Both the position numbers and the translations under genes were made by a program. Source: Pseudopyrenochaeta lycopersici (Eukaryota > Ascomycota > Dothideomycetes > Pleosporales > Pseudopyrenochaetaceae). From it: 64,000 nt of DNA. Under the pieces are notes generated by a model that worked only from the letters and a program-made list of their open reading frames with translations, was not told where the DNA came from and searched no databases. Below, one piece after another: positions 44,254 to 56,711 of this stretch (positions within the stretch are counted from its first letter, which is position 1; the number at the start of each line of letters is the position of its first letter). The DNA lies in the NCBI GenBank assembly GCA_003313425.1, contig NHZP01000005.1, forward strand, positions 744,001 to 808,000, in the 5' to 3' direction.

Positions 44254-44770
44254 ATGGCTTCCAGAAATCCCGTGCTCAGGCAACAGGTGGTTCGAATATA
44301 CAAAGGTACGCATGACTCTCCGGTTTCCACGCCCACTTCGAGCATTTTATTTCTAGAATTGAAATGGAGCTCTTAAATTTCAAGAGATTCATACCATTCG
44401 GTTTTAAAACAGGAAATTTCCTCATCTGATGCTTATTCGCTGTAGAATTGCTATTCATGGGACGCGAGTACCCTCAGGGATATGACTATTTCAGAGGCCG
44501 CTTGCACAAGGCATTTGCTAGTCAGAAGGACCTGACAGACGACGAGCAAATTAAGAAGGGTATTCAGAGGGCCGAATTCGTGAAGAAGGGTTAGCTGCTG
44601 TTTCTGATTCTTTAGGTGCATATGCTGATCACGAATGTGCAGAGATTGAAGCATTGTAGGTTCAAGTCACGGACACGGACCAACATAGTAATGCTTTCAC
44701 TCATCACTACAGCAGATACTATTTGAAGCGGTACCGTGCTTTGCGACAGAGATACGACAAGATCTCCTAA
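44254..44770 (+). CDS. LYR-motif protein, ETFRF1/LYRM5-like
   Basis: Four small exons, 44254-44305, 44446-44589, 44643-44655 (13 nt) and 44716-44770, give 87 residues. Their frames join cleanly. No long reading frame exists, so the gene is easy to miss. LYR proteins are mitochondrial adaptors that bind the acyl carrier protein. Human LYRM5/ETFRF1 strips FAD from electron-transfer flavoprotein. The product follows that family from end to end: [20 protein letters not shown] (LYR-type start), [18 protein letters not shown] in the middle, and [16 protein letters not shown] at the C-terminus. It has no cleavable presequence, as is usual in this family. It is convergent with the methyltransferase gene (82 bases between stops). 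Confidence 0.88.
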
Positions 44771-44852
44771 AAGGTCTTGGAAAGCCGGCATTTGCCCATG
44801 GTGGGCTGCAAGGCTGGGATATCATAAAAGTAACGATACGTAATAGAAGCTC

Positions 44853-46173
44853 TCAAACTTTCTTAGACCACCAAATTCCTAGTTCGAGACATTCCCCACT
44901 CGAGGCCCCTTTCTGTTCCAGCAAGTTGCTCAGAAATAACCCCCACCATCTCTGCCACTCTTCCTGATTCTTCCCACTGACTTCCTTTAGCAGAGGTTCT
45001 AAACTTTCAATCATCTGGATGATGACAAGCAATGCCGTATACCGAAGTGCCGCTTGTTCCTCGGTGAGTGCGGCACTATCAAACGGTTTCTTGAGCTTCC
45101 CCGCTTCACTTCCCCGTCGCTTTGCAGGGTTTCGTTCGCCCGCAGCCTCGCGTTCCCACCGCAGCTCACCAAGAGGAATCGCAACTCTACGGTTCTCAAC
45201 CTCGCATAGGGTCTCTGTCTCCTGTAACAACATTTGCGATATGCGTGCGCAAGGAGTTGGAGAAAGTTTTCTTCGGTCTAGTGCTTCCTGTATCCATGAA
45301 TTGGAGTCCTGCAGGTATTTGTTCTGCACTTCGGTAAATGGCGTAATGGGAGATATCAAAAATGTTCCCGTGGAGACCGCACAGGCATATTCCTGCGGGT
45401 TTTTCCCTGGTGGAGGCGGTGGATGCGGTAGAATCGAGCGTATGATATGGTCAGCCTCCCAAATCTCCAAAGTACCACCCGATTTCAATATTCGCGTCGC
45501 ATCGTCGAGGACTCTTTGTGACGGTTGCCCCAACGGTATCACCATACTCAGATCCTTCATTATCACAATATCAAAGTCGTCATCGTCAAAAGGGAGCGGG
45601 AGTTTGCGTAGATCATGCTGGACAAATTTCCAATCAATCCCTTGCCGTCGCAGATCTCCAGCCAGAGGAACGATATCAAGGCCAGTGAAGGAGACATCTT
45701 CGTAGCCCAAGCCACGCAGGAAATCATGACACATTGCACTGAAGTATCCACTACCGCAAGCAATTTCCAGCACCTGGTGGTAACACAGTTAGTAAAACGA
45801 CGGGAGCATGGAAAGCGCGTAGGAAATCTCAGGCCGCCCAGATAGAGCAATTTCATAAATCTGCCACCTCCCAAGGAGCGCCCGAGCTTGTCACCACGCG
45901 CCCCAACATGTGGCGTGGTCCACGTACCTTTTTCGGAGGATGTTGTGGTGAGGGCGTTGAACCCAGCGCTCGACCAAAAATGGACGTTGCAAGCAAGGTA
46001 TGCAGGTTTTGGCGGTGGAGCTCGGGGAGGTCGCAGGGTAGAGGATATTGCTGCACGCCTCGCAGGTATCGTCGTCCGTGGCGCAGGACGAATGGTTCAG
46101 ACGAGGCAGTGCCGCCGTCCTCCCGCGTACCTTGGGTAGAGGTGCTCGAGATAGAGCCACGCGTTACGTCCAT
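44853..46173 (-). CDS. SAM-dependent methyltransferase (class I)
   Basis: Two exons, 45928-46173 and 44853-45773 (intron 154 nt), give 388 residues. The first exon supplies the family lead-in RRYLRGVQQYPLPCDLPELH and ends in PPKK. The second begins with motif I, VLEIACGSGYF (about residues 83-93), the SAM-binding glycine loop. Motif II/post I (FTGLDIVPL) and the acidic FDDDDFDIVIMKD strand follow. This resembles fungal UMTA/LaeA-related and other Rossmann methyltransferases with a YPLP[CV]D lead-in; the substrate is unknown. The frame is open upstream of the chosen ATG at 46173 back to a possible splice acceptor near 46340, so the N-terminus could be longer. Confidence 0.82.
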
Positions 46174-47687
46174 TGGATGGCCTGAGGCTCGAGGGCCTGG
46201 TGAAGTCGCGGTCGTCGAAGTCGCAGATATCGTTCTACCGAGAGCGTCTGTGGTTGTCAGGTCCCATTGCTTTGCCTCGGCGGTCTTTGGGCGTATAGGA
46301 GGACTGGTGACGTTGCCGCCGGAATAGCGATACTGAGTTTCAGATTAGCACGACATGTTCTCACATAGAGGGTTATCAAAGAGCGCAGACTAAAAGCCAT
46401 TCAGCCATTCTTTCACACCCTTGCCCCACTGTTTTAGCGGGAGCGCGATATTGGCCTTTCCTTAGTCGTATGATAAGCACGTGTATCCGAGTCAGCAATT
46501 AACGAAGCACAACAGCGGGGCGGAAGCGATCGCAGCAGCGCTCGGCGGGTGGGAGATCAGATGGAAGGAGTGAGCCAGCATGGCGTGGATGTTGAACGGG
46601 CGCAGGACCAGGTACAGAGCTCCGGCTGTAGTAGGGCAAGCTCAGGTGAGGAGCTCCAAGCCAGCCGCGTCGAACGGCAACCGAAGAGAGGCGTGCGGCA
46701 TCTCCAATCACGGCCGAGTCTGGTTGCGTCCCAACCCCAGATTTCCAATGAAATTAGCTGGGCACACATGCCCGCCGCGCAAAGGAAGTACCGGTAGCTC
46801 TGGACGAGAGGTGGCGTTTCGTCTCTGCATGCGCGGAGCCTGCCGCTGCTGCAGGGAAGAAACACCGCAACGTGGGGATGGTCGCGGAGGTCCTGCATCT
46901 CCAGCGACTCGACTAGGAGAATGAGCATTCGCACATGACTATATGTTTGCATGACTACATGATCAGATCGATGCCGGGTGCATTGTGCGGTGCCACGCAG
47001 TCCCCTCCAAAGCGCCGCCCGAGCTCGACGAAAGAACAGGTGGTCTTGGTGTTTCATCATGGCCACCGTGGTGAGGTGCACGTGACGCGCTCAAGAACCT
47101 TGTCCGATGCACCGCTTTCGAGCTTCACGCCGGCTGGGTCATAGCATCACTACGCTCTCTATTCTTCGCCGCGCTGCAGTTGGAACAGCAAACAGTCCGT
47201 CTGGCACAATTGAGACTGCTGACCTTGCTGCGCGCCCTTTGACTCCTCCAGCTGCCGTACGTGCGCGGCTTCCACCCGCTTCTGTTGTCGTCTTCACCGG
47301 CGTCAACCTCCTCTATTCCCCACTATAGCAACTGACCGCGCCAGGCAATAGGCTCGATATATCAATAGCCATCTGAGCCTCCTACTTCACCACGACTGGG
47401 CCTGCTCCCCAGCAACCCCACCCGAAACATTCACTATCGAGTCCCCGCTCTCGCCGCTCGCAAACAAGAAGAACACGACTATACATGCCACACGAGTGCA
47501 GCGTCTGCTAGCGCAAGCTCATGTCGAAGTGTAGCACGGGCGCCCATGTTAGAACCAATAAAGTCGCGTGCCCGAACCCTACCGCCTTCCTGACGCCTGT
47601 CTCTCGCCATATCGTCCCGGGGCCTTCACCCTCAGTATCCGCTGCCGCCCCCGGGACCCTCAATATCTTGCCCTGCGATTCCTTTAG
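46174..47687. other. Divergent upstream region of methyltransferase and CCR4; possible small unseen gene
   Basis: About 1.5 kb, GC-rich. Minus-strand translation shows a coding-like tail (LPLKQWGKGVKEWLNGF then stop at 46390) behind a plausible acceptor. Upstream is an open stretch (LYLVLRPFNIHAMLAHSFH, about 46492-46625). I could not join them into a model. The remainder is the long CCR4 leader/promoter, with a CT-rich stretch. Confidence 0.35.
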
Positions 47688-50009
47688 ATGGCCGAGTATT
47701 CGGTCTACCAAAGGGGAGCTGGCCAGACCTTTTACCCGCAACACGCACAGAATATACGAAACCTTCCCAACCGAGTACGGTCGCCCACTACCAGCGGCCG
47801 AATACCCTTCAACAACGCTGACACTCCCTCGCCCTCGCGATCTCCCGGGCGGTCATCTCCGCAGCAGTTCGGCATGTTCAACCAGGGCCATGGGCACCAG
47901 ACCCACAATGTCATGATGAACGGACGGACAGGCCAGCAGAACTATGCCATGCAGATGAATCTTGGCAAGCCTTTCCAACATAACCAGCACCATCATCAAC
48001 ACCACCAGCACCACCAAGAGCAGGCTGGTAACAACAACGCCGGACACTACAACCACCAACACAATATCTCGAGTGGGGGCATGTCCAGCGTGCAGCCTCA
48101 CTTTACGCCGAGCCACTTGCAGAACGGTACGCCTGGCAGCGTCAACAGCGGGCTTAACAAACCCCCCAACGAGCATTGGGCCGAGCAGCTGCGCATGGCA
48201 CAGATTGCGCGAGAGATGACGCAATCCCACTCACACGCAAGGATCCACCCGAGTGTCAGTAAGAGCATCGTAGCGGGAACGACAAATGGCATGAAAGAGA
48301 CAGACAAGGAAGAGCGCAATAGGCCAGCAGCTCAGGGCGTGGATGACGGTAAAGACAATCACATCTGGACAATCCTGGATTTTGGCGGGCAGAATCTCAA
48401 AGTCATTACGCCTGCTCTGTTCAACTACACCTTCCTCACCAAGCTTTATGTCAATTGTAACAAGCTTACCTACCTTCACCAAGACATCGGCCAACTACGG
48501 AACCTAACGCATTTGGATCTCTCTCTTAACAATTTGCAATATTTACCTCCAGAGATCGGGATGCTAGTAAACTTGAAGCAATTGCTCCTTTTCGACAATC
48601 ACATCGATAACCTTCCATATGAACTGGGCTCATTGTATCAATTAGAAATTCTTGGCGTCGAAGGCAACCCTATTCCAGATGAGCTGAAGCAGATTATTAT
48701 GGAACAGGGGACTACAGAACTCATTAAGCATTTCCGCGAGAATGCTCCAGGCCCTGAAGCACCGCCAGACCGAGATTGGATCGTCCTTGATGAGATTCAA
48801 GATCCGTCGCAAGAGACTGTCACGGCATTGAGTTACAACATCCTTTGTGACAAGTACTGCACGCAATCACAGTACGGTTACACACCAAGTACAGCGCTAG
48901 CTTGGGAAAGTCGTAGAGAGCTCATTCTAGCCGAATTGCGAGAACGGAACGCCGACATAGTGTGTCTGCAGGAAATCGACCAAGACAGCTTCAACGAGTT
49001 TTTCAGGGAAGCGTTGGCTCACAATGACTACAAAGGAGTCTTTTGGCCAAAGTCAAGGGCGCGTACCATGGCAGAGAGGGAAGCCAAACTAGTCGATGGG
49101 TGTGCCATTTTCTTCAAGAACAGCAAGTGAGTTTACTCTTTGGTGTGTTTCGATGTTCTAGTAATTGACCATTGTAGATACATATTGCTAGACAAGCAGC
49201 TCATCGACTTTGCAAACACTGCCATCAACAGGCCCGACATGAAGGGCGAGCATGACATCTTCAATCGCGTAATGCCTCGAGATGATATCGGAGTCGTTGC
49301 GTTCCTCGAAAACCGCGTCACGGGGTCTAGGTTTATTGTCGGAAATGTCCACGTTTTCTGGAATCCGGCTTTCACGGACGTCAAACTGGTTCAAGTTGCC
49401 ATTCTGATGGAAGGTATCACGAAATTCGCCAACAAATGGGCAAAATTCCCTCCCTGCAAAGACAAAGTCGTTTATCGATTCACGAACGGTGATAGCGAAG
49501 ACGGAAAAGAACTCGATCCAACCCAGGAGCCCGGCCCATCGATGGAATATGCAGAGGGTTCACAGATTCCACTCTTGCTGTGCGGTGACTTTAACTCTTT
49601 ACCTGATTCAGGCGTCTATGATCTCATCACCCAAGGAAGTCTGTCGAACGCACATGTAGACCTTGGGAGTCGAAAGTACGGCAACTTCACGAGGGACGGC
49701 ATATCACATCCGTTCAGTATCAAGTCCAGCTATTCGGCGATCGGGGAATTAGCGTTTACGAATTACGTTCCCCACTTTAAAGGCGTTCTTGATTACATCT
49801 GGTATTCGACAAACACCCTGCAGGTGGTCGGTCTACTCGGCGACATTGATAAAAATTACCTCCAACGAGTACCAGGATTCCCAAACTACCATTTCCCCAG
49901 TGATCACGTCGCCTTGTACGCTCAGTACATTGTCAAGAGCCCTCGTAAAGAGAAGAAGGTCTCGGAAGTGGATTTTGGGCCAAGTCGGGATAGGGATCGG
50001 AGGTCGTAA
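47688..50009 (+). CDS. CCR4: CCR4 poly(A) deadenylase of the CCR4-NOT complex
   Basis: Two exons, 47688-49126 and 49178-50009 (intron 51 nt), give 756 residues. Ccr4 shortens mRNA poly(A) tails in the cytoplasm as part of CCR4-NOT. The N-terminus is Gln/His/Asn-rich and disordered, including a dense His run (HNQHHHQHHQHHQ). Leucine-rich repeats (about residues 225-345: LTKLYVNCNKL, LTHLDLSLNNLQYLP, LKQLLLFDNHIDNLP) bind the NOT1/CAF1 scaffold. The C-terminal endonuclease/exonuclease/phosphatase domain has VTALSYNILCDKY, catalytic Glu429 in CLQEID, LLLCGDFNSLPDSG and the final SDH (Asp722, His723). The active site is complete, so the enzyme should be functional. Confidence 0.97.
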
Positions 50010-50791
50010 TCAACAAGACATTTGTCTGACTTGCAAACTTGTCAATAGGCTTGTTCTGAAGTGGTTCGTCGTTTTGCAGGCGTCATTTGCTCGGTGTTCG
50101 GTTGCTCCTCGTCTCTCGCCGGTTTTGTGGGGTTCTGTGAAGGAAGTCGAGGCTTGTTCATTGCGCCAGATTCAATTGGTGGGGAGAGTGGTACGCTCAG
50201 TGCAAGGTATGTGGTCTGGTATTTTGGGAGGAATGGGCAATCCAATCGGTTAGTACACGAATCTCACATCATGTTTGTTGTGGCTGGCATATTGTTTCTC
50301 TTCATGTCACTCGGATTTTCTGCAGGATCACTACTCTCTTTTAGACGTGCGAAGCGTTTGGCTGGCTCGGTGATGGGTGTTTCGCGGCTTCGGGTGCTTG
50401 GTTTATTTTTAACTGGCCTTCTATGCGTTTTCGTTCTCCTGCAATGTATCAACTAGGTAGCTCTCAAAATGGGCCTGTCCCTTGTGAAGGCAGGTCGACT
50501 GCGGCTTGACCGTTCACGAAATGTGCTTGAGACGGGTGCCCATGATGTCGACTTTGTATAAATCAGGACCAGAGATGCCGTCATACGGCGGCATGTGTGC
50601 CAATGATTGGTAGCGGGTGAGAGAGTCCAGATGACGAGGGGTCTCTCGCTTGATGGGGCTTCTCCACGTGCTAAACCATCATAACGTCAAGCTCGACAAC
50701 ACTTGGCCCAACTTTCGCAGCCCACACTCTGCAACCCCCATTCCTCGCAACTCACCACACGGCTCTATCCTCTGCACCTAATCCTCTCAAC
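50010..50791. other. Intergenic region: CCR4 3' end and SEC14 promoter
   Basis: About 780 bases between two plus-strand genes. A plus-strand frame at 50061-50456 ends in hydrophobic stretches but has no family match and lies in the probable 3' untranslated region. The last 80 bases before 50792 are CT-rich leader. Confidence 0.4.
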
Positions 50792-52026
50792 ATGGCGGCC
50801 CCTGCCAGCGAGCTGAAGCTCGACCCCAAGTACGACGACTACGAGTATCCTACCATTGCCCCTACCCCCCAAAGCGGGCACCCCGGCCACACGACGCCCG
50901 AGCAGGACGCCCAGGTCTTTCAACTGCGGAGCATGCTCGAGCAGGAGGGATACACCAAGAATCTCGACACACTGACGCTGGTACGCTTGAATCGGTCGCG
51001 AGCGCCTGCTGTTGCCGTTTTCTAACCGGTTTCCAGCTGCGATTCCTGCGCGCGCGCAAGTTCAATGTCGAGCTCTCCAAGAAGATGTGCGTGGCATTCT
51101 CGACTGGTGCGCATGGCACCGAGACTGGAAGCTGTACTGACCGCTGGCAAGGTTCGTCGACTGCGAAAAGTGGCGGAGCGAGTACGCTGGCATCGGCGTC
51201 GAGGAGCTGGTCCGCACCTTCGACTACAAGGAGCGGCCGCAAGTGTTCGAATACTACCCGCAGTACTACCACAAGACAGACAAGGTACGTTTCTTCACGT
51301 GTCTCTCAGTCCCCGCGCACGCAAGTGCAGCCCCTGACCACCGACCTGCAGGATGGCCGCCCCGTCTACATTGAACAGCTCGGCAACGTGGACCTCACCG
51401 CCCTCGGCAAGATCACATCGCAAGAACGCATGATCCAAAACCTCGTCTGCGAGTACGAGAAGATGGCTGACCCGCGTCTGCCTGCCTGCTCCCGCAAATC
51501 CGGCTACCTCCTTGAAACGTCGTGCACAATCATGGACTTGAAGGGCGTTGGCATCGCCAAGGCAACCTCGGTCTATGGCTACCTGGGCGCCGTGTCCGCC
51601 ATCAGCCAGAACTACTATCCCGAGCGCCTGGGCAAAATGTACATCATCAATGCGCCATGGGGGTTTTCGGGTGTGTTCAGTGTCGTGAAGAAGTTCCTCG
51701 ACCCCGTCACCAGCGCCAAGATACACGTCCTCGGTAGCGGCTACCAAACCGAGTTGCTTGCACAGATCCCCGCCGAAAATCTCCCAAAGAGTCTGGGTGG
51801 ACAGTGCGAATGTGAGAAGGGCTGTCAATTGAGCGATGCTGGACCATGGTGGGATCCACAGTGGGCAAGGGAGCCAAAGTGGGCGACCAAGAGTGGCAAC
51901 GATGCCATTGATAACACGCAACTGCCACCACCCACCCAGGGTAGCGCGCCTGCTGCCCCTGTGGGAGCTGACCCTTCTGCAGCACCCGCTCCCGTTCCCC
52001 AGCCCCAGCCCCAACCCCAGGTCTAG
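50792..52026 (+). CDS. SEC14: SEC14-type phosphatidylinositol/phosphatidylcholine transfer protein
   Basis: Four exons, 50792-50980, 51037-51086, 51152-51284 and 51352-52026, give 348 residues. Sec14 exchanges phosphatidylinositol and phosphatidylcholine and keeps Golgi membranes competent for secretion. The CRAL-TRIO N-terminal helices are encoded by the small exons ([17 protein letters not shown], then [20 protein letters not shown]). The lipid-binding domain follows ([55 protein letters not shown]). It ends with the typical [15 protein letters not shown] block. The last 40 residues are a Pro/Ala/Gln tail ([11 protein letters not shown]) longer than in yeast. All introns are GT-AG. Confidence 0.96.
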
Positions 52027-55000
52027 GTAGTTGGCCTTCTCAAAGAGGCAACAACCAGATGTCATGAACGGCGATGGGCCACTATAGCAAGAAAGTACGG
52101 AAAACAAAGAGAGACGGTACCAGGTTTTCGGCATCATTGTACCTTTTGGTCGCTCGCACACTGCTTGCAAAACATATAGATCTCAGCGCGTGCTCACGCA
52201 AAGCACCGTAAGTGCGAAATGGGCTTCGCAGTGAATATAGAAGTCAGAAGGTTCAGCTCAAGCCATTAAAGAGTTCTATTCAAGTGATTCATCTTGTTGC
52301 GTCTCGGTCCCGCACTGTGAGTTCACTGTTTGACACTGCTCTTGGACTGTGATACGACAGCCACGTTGACCTAAAACTTTGAGCCGATCGCACAGCCTAA
52401 ACTTGTCACAGTCCACAAACAGGCCAGTGGGCTCAGTAACGACTGTCCAAGTCTCTCCACCTCGTTTTGCTATCGACAATTTGATGGCTGTGGTCTTATA
52501 ACCCCTGAGACAGCAATTTATGTTCTATACGTTAGACTCACGAAGTGCTGAAGGAATCGCGTTCTCATACTTCGGCACAGATTCGGTGGTCAGGCGCCAA
52601 TGAAGTGAATGCTGAAGCAAAAGAGAGTGCGAGATGAACCCTCGGCCCAATCTTTTAGCCTATGCACCCGAAACTTTACATGGCTGCGATGGCTTTGCAT
52701 TGCGCGACGCCGATCAGCGATTTGCTATCCATGACACCGTCCCACTCGCGGGAGGCACCCGGGTCTGTCCAAGCACTTCTCCAATGCTATAGCATCCTTA
52801 CCTCCTGTTACCAGATCAATCTGGGGAATGCTTCGAGGAGATGGCTACCTTGGACATTCCGGAATGAGCGTTTAACGCATTAGCTGCGCTTATTGGGAGG
52901 ATAGAGGGCAAAATAATTGGGCTTTGTCCCGGATATTGGTGTGAAATGGCAGATAAACGCCCTATTTTACCTTTATTCATGTCTGGGTATACCCAAGTCT
53001 TATCAATCCACGGCCCTGCGTTGGTAAAGAAATTTTTATATCCTCGATGGCTCGTGAAAGAAATTCAACGCAAGTGAGTACACCAATTTAAGATAGATGT
53101 TTGATGCACAAAGGTGTCGAGTATTGGTGAAGCAATGGTTGAGACTGTGCGATGGATCAAAAGGGGTAATGAGCGGTTGAATGAGAGAAAAGAGGGACGG
53201 CGGTTCAAAGCGGCCAAAAAAAAAGACGAGGTACGAAAGGCTAAGGAATTGCAAAGGCTTAGCCGTGAAGGTGTAGAGGAGAAGAGAACAAGGCAAACTA
53301 CGCTCTCCAACCACTGTCAAGAATCACACATATCGGTTTGCGGTACTTGATTGCATGTTTCTGAATCCATACACGTTTAGATGATAGCCCTGTGGAGCCG
53401 AAGTGCAGAGCGTGATATGTCTTGCGCTACTCGGTAACGCATGTTTGATCTTTGTCCATTATTGTTTGATTGCTACATGCGAACATTTGTTTCCAGTTGG
53501 TTGAACTGCCATATTTGCCCGCTATGTCGAATGGGTATTCGGTTATGATCTTCTACCTCTGGTCGATTATATGGATTGACCGAGACCCTTCTTTACTTCA
53601 TGGTATTCTCCTCTCTTATATTCCCCTCTGGGTATCATGTCTAGCAATTCGGGATTTGCTCAACCTGGCCGCCTGTGCTCTTGACGCACATGCCGTGGTT
53701 TTGGCGAGCTGCGACTTCTGCAATATTGTTAATGAGGATGTTGGTACAAGTACGATGCAGGTGAGCTAACCATCATTTGCAATAGGCGCAGCTATCGTGA
53801 AAGCAGCCATAGAGAGGATGGTGGCGATGATAGTGGTGAACCTCATTTTGACTAGAGTTTACGTGACAAAAATGGTTGTGTATTGGTATCGAAAGGTATT
53901 GTAAAGTCGCCCGGCGACAAAGGAGTGTGTTAAAGTTGGCGTTGAAGAGAAGAAGACTTAAGTGACAGGAAGTAGTGACGTGAGGAGCGCTTGAAGTAAA
54001 GAGCCTCTTAGCCTGACCGGGCTTCAAACACCTTTATACGGTTCTGAGCTAATGCATAGAGTGGCATTGCCAACGTAGCACTGCTCTGCCTCACAGACGG
54101 CCTGAAACCGGTTGCGACAGTTCCTGAAGATCTTGGTGCTGCATAAGGAATGATGGTATTGGGACAAGCGCTAGGCGGTCCAAGGTGGCTGACAGATATC
54201 ACAGCAGATTGGCTCGCCCGGGGTGCAGGGTTGAATGTGAAGTGGTGAGATGTGTCAAATGTGTCGGGAGTGCTTCAGGGACCTGAAGGATGAGCAAGAC
54301 GCGTAGGCTGTTGTCACAAAGCCAGTGTGGACGGATTTTCAAAGTCTAGTCTCGATTGAAATGACCCCTGGAGAGATAAAGGACGTTTGGAAAGGTGATG
54401 ATGAAGCTTCCGTGACAGGGAAAATTATCGACAGCTCTATGATAGCTGCACCATGTCCCATCTTTGTGTCTTCTTAGAATCATCGCAAAACGGCTAGATG
54501 CTGGAGGTTCGGTTCACTTACGGAGCTATCATGAAACGATGCTCAAACCCAGCTGAAACTCAACAAGCACCTCACATGGCAACGGTTACGCGGAACGATC
54601 TTCGTCGGTCATACTTTTTATGTATAGATAATGGCTATTATTACCAAATATGCAAAAGAATGCAACGAGAGATCATTTCAAGGAGGCGTACTGGAGATAT
54701 TGGACGATGGAGGTGGGGAAAGCTGAAGTTTCGATACACCTGCGCTAGCCGTGTTTGAACACTTCCGGATGGGGAAACCCTCAAACCTGAAAAGCCAAGA
54801 AGCCATCGAAGGACACCGGCAAAGGCTTCTAGATCACGTTACTTGTGCTGGCTCACGATAATCGCTGTCATAGATGCTCAAGATGCATAGGACGTGAATA
54901 TGGACAAGTTGCGCCAGCAATAGAGCTCATTCGAACCTTTCAAGTTTTGTGCGTTCAGGTTCCTGCTCCAGCCCGGCGAGGTCCATTGTGCAAGACTCGA

Positions 55001-55981
55001 CGCTCTTTCATGCTTGAGCTATTCCATAACTTCTCCATGCTACATGTACTTCTCTCACGTCATCACACACTTCGAGTTTTGTTCTCATCCTCACCACTAC
55101 TTCTGAAAGACCAAGTTGACCTCCCAACACGGAGTCACTAACAACCTTCCGGCCGCGCGGTGGGCCAAAAGGCTGTTGTAATTTTCTATGAACGATCAGC
55201 AGAATTTTAACTACACAAATTGTGTCCTCGTGTGGTGCGGGAGATACAATGATAGAATCATCGTCGAGAGGCCTAGCCTTACTAAGCGCGGTGAAGGTAA
55301 AAGCTTAGGAAAGCACTCTCCTCTCGTGCCTCTAGTTTGCTTGGTAATGGGTTCTTAGTAATAAATACAATTCCACGCTCTGGTGACTATACTCGACAGC
55401 CAGAATGTGGGATTTGCACGGCCCCACGCCCCTTACGTAGCCGGAACGCACATGGAGAAAAGGTGGACAAAGGAGAGCAGTACACCAAACAACAAAGAGG
55501 ACGCACAGCAGTGTAAAGGAGCATTCGCCATTGGAGACAGGTGGTGACGATACGACGGGCCCCACAGACTCTAACGTACGACGCCGTCGCCATGTTTGGC
55601 GTGAACCGCTTCATGGGAGCCGACTTGCGGTGTCCATGGCAGGCAGTTCAACTCCACCGGTGGTATAGAATGCCCGAAGTGAGTGCCGCGAAGCATCGAT
55701 GCCGCGTCCTAATTAAAAACCTAGGCTCGCGCGATATACCTCACTCTTTAACAGCGTCAAAGAGTCATCAAAAGGACCTGAGTTTGCAGGGCCCTGGAGC
55801 GAGGACGTCTCACCAATCTCCCAGCCCTACATTGAACCACTACCCTCTTTGCAACCCATTCGTTAGTGTATGATCAACTATTGCTGCAAGCTGATTCCCC
55901 TGGAGCATCGTAATAGCCTGGTTTGCATATGTAGAGATCGCCGAAAATTGAGAGAAGAGAAGGCAATACATAGAGGCGCTT

Positions 55982-56711
55982 TTGAAAGACAGCTGGAAGC
56001 TGACGGAACCCCAGTCGGAGGACTCTGAACACCGTTGTGAGATAGAAGCCCGTTGTTTAGACTTGCCCATGGCTGGAAGTACAGAAGGTAATGCGGGGTC
56101 AGAAGTCATGTATCTATACTTGCGCATCTCTACTGATATTAAGCACCCTCGTGGCGGGCAGACAACAGAGCGCATAGCAGATTCTAGCAGCGTTACCGTC
56201 CGGGTTCCTCGTAAACTCCGTTAATGCTAAGTCTTTGGACAGTATTGGAGACCCTTCCTCGATGAAGTTATAGCGTTCACTCCAACTTGTATGCAGTCGG
56301 TAGACGAGTGAGACGCGTTCATCGCACTAAACGAACTCGGCGCACTTAATGCAGAACCACGAGGTCTTGGAATCGATAGCTTCCTCGAAGGTCTTATGGG
56401 GCTGTTATCGAACAAAAACGAAGTAGTGACTCACATTGGGAGTACCGAATGACAAGAGATGCAGCTATCCCCATCATTTGGCACCTTTCGTGTGGCCAGA
56501 AAACTTGACGTTAGGGATACCTTGACACCCAGACGTTCTCTATGAAGGAACCAATCTCACAGCCAAAGGTGATTACCTTGATTCTATTCACCAAGACATT
56601 GGTAGCAGACTTTTAGAGGCCATCGAGGATCCCAAGTCCAGTACAGACACGGATGCGCATCCGTCGAGAGAACTCTGTTTGAAGTCTGCAATTGGTCTTT
56701 GCCAGTCCTGA
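55982..56711 (+). pseudogene. Decayed protein-coding gene of unknown family
   Basis: One plus-strand frame reads from 55982 to 56452 with protein-like composition but three internal stops: TAA and TAA just before VFGQYWRPFLDEVIAFTPTC, and TGA between SVDE and DAFIALNELGALNAEPRG. It ends after LLSNKNEVVTHIGSTE. A second segment in the next frame (DVLYEGTNLTAKGDYLDSI, then IEDPKSSTDTDAHPSRELCL) runs to a stop at 56709. No introns explain the breaks. I recognise no family. Confidence 0.4.

Noticed and set aside
53036..53320. Hydrophobic minus-strand frame of 94 codons
   Set aside because: It is antisense to a Lys/Arg/Glu-rich plus-strand frame; the hydrophobicity is the complement of AAG/GAA codons. 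Neither has family support.
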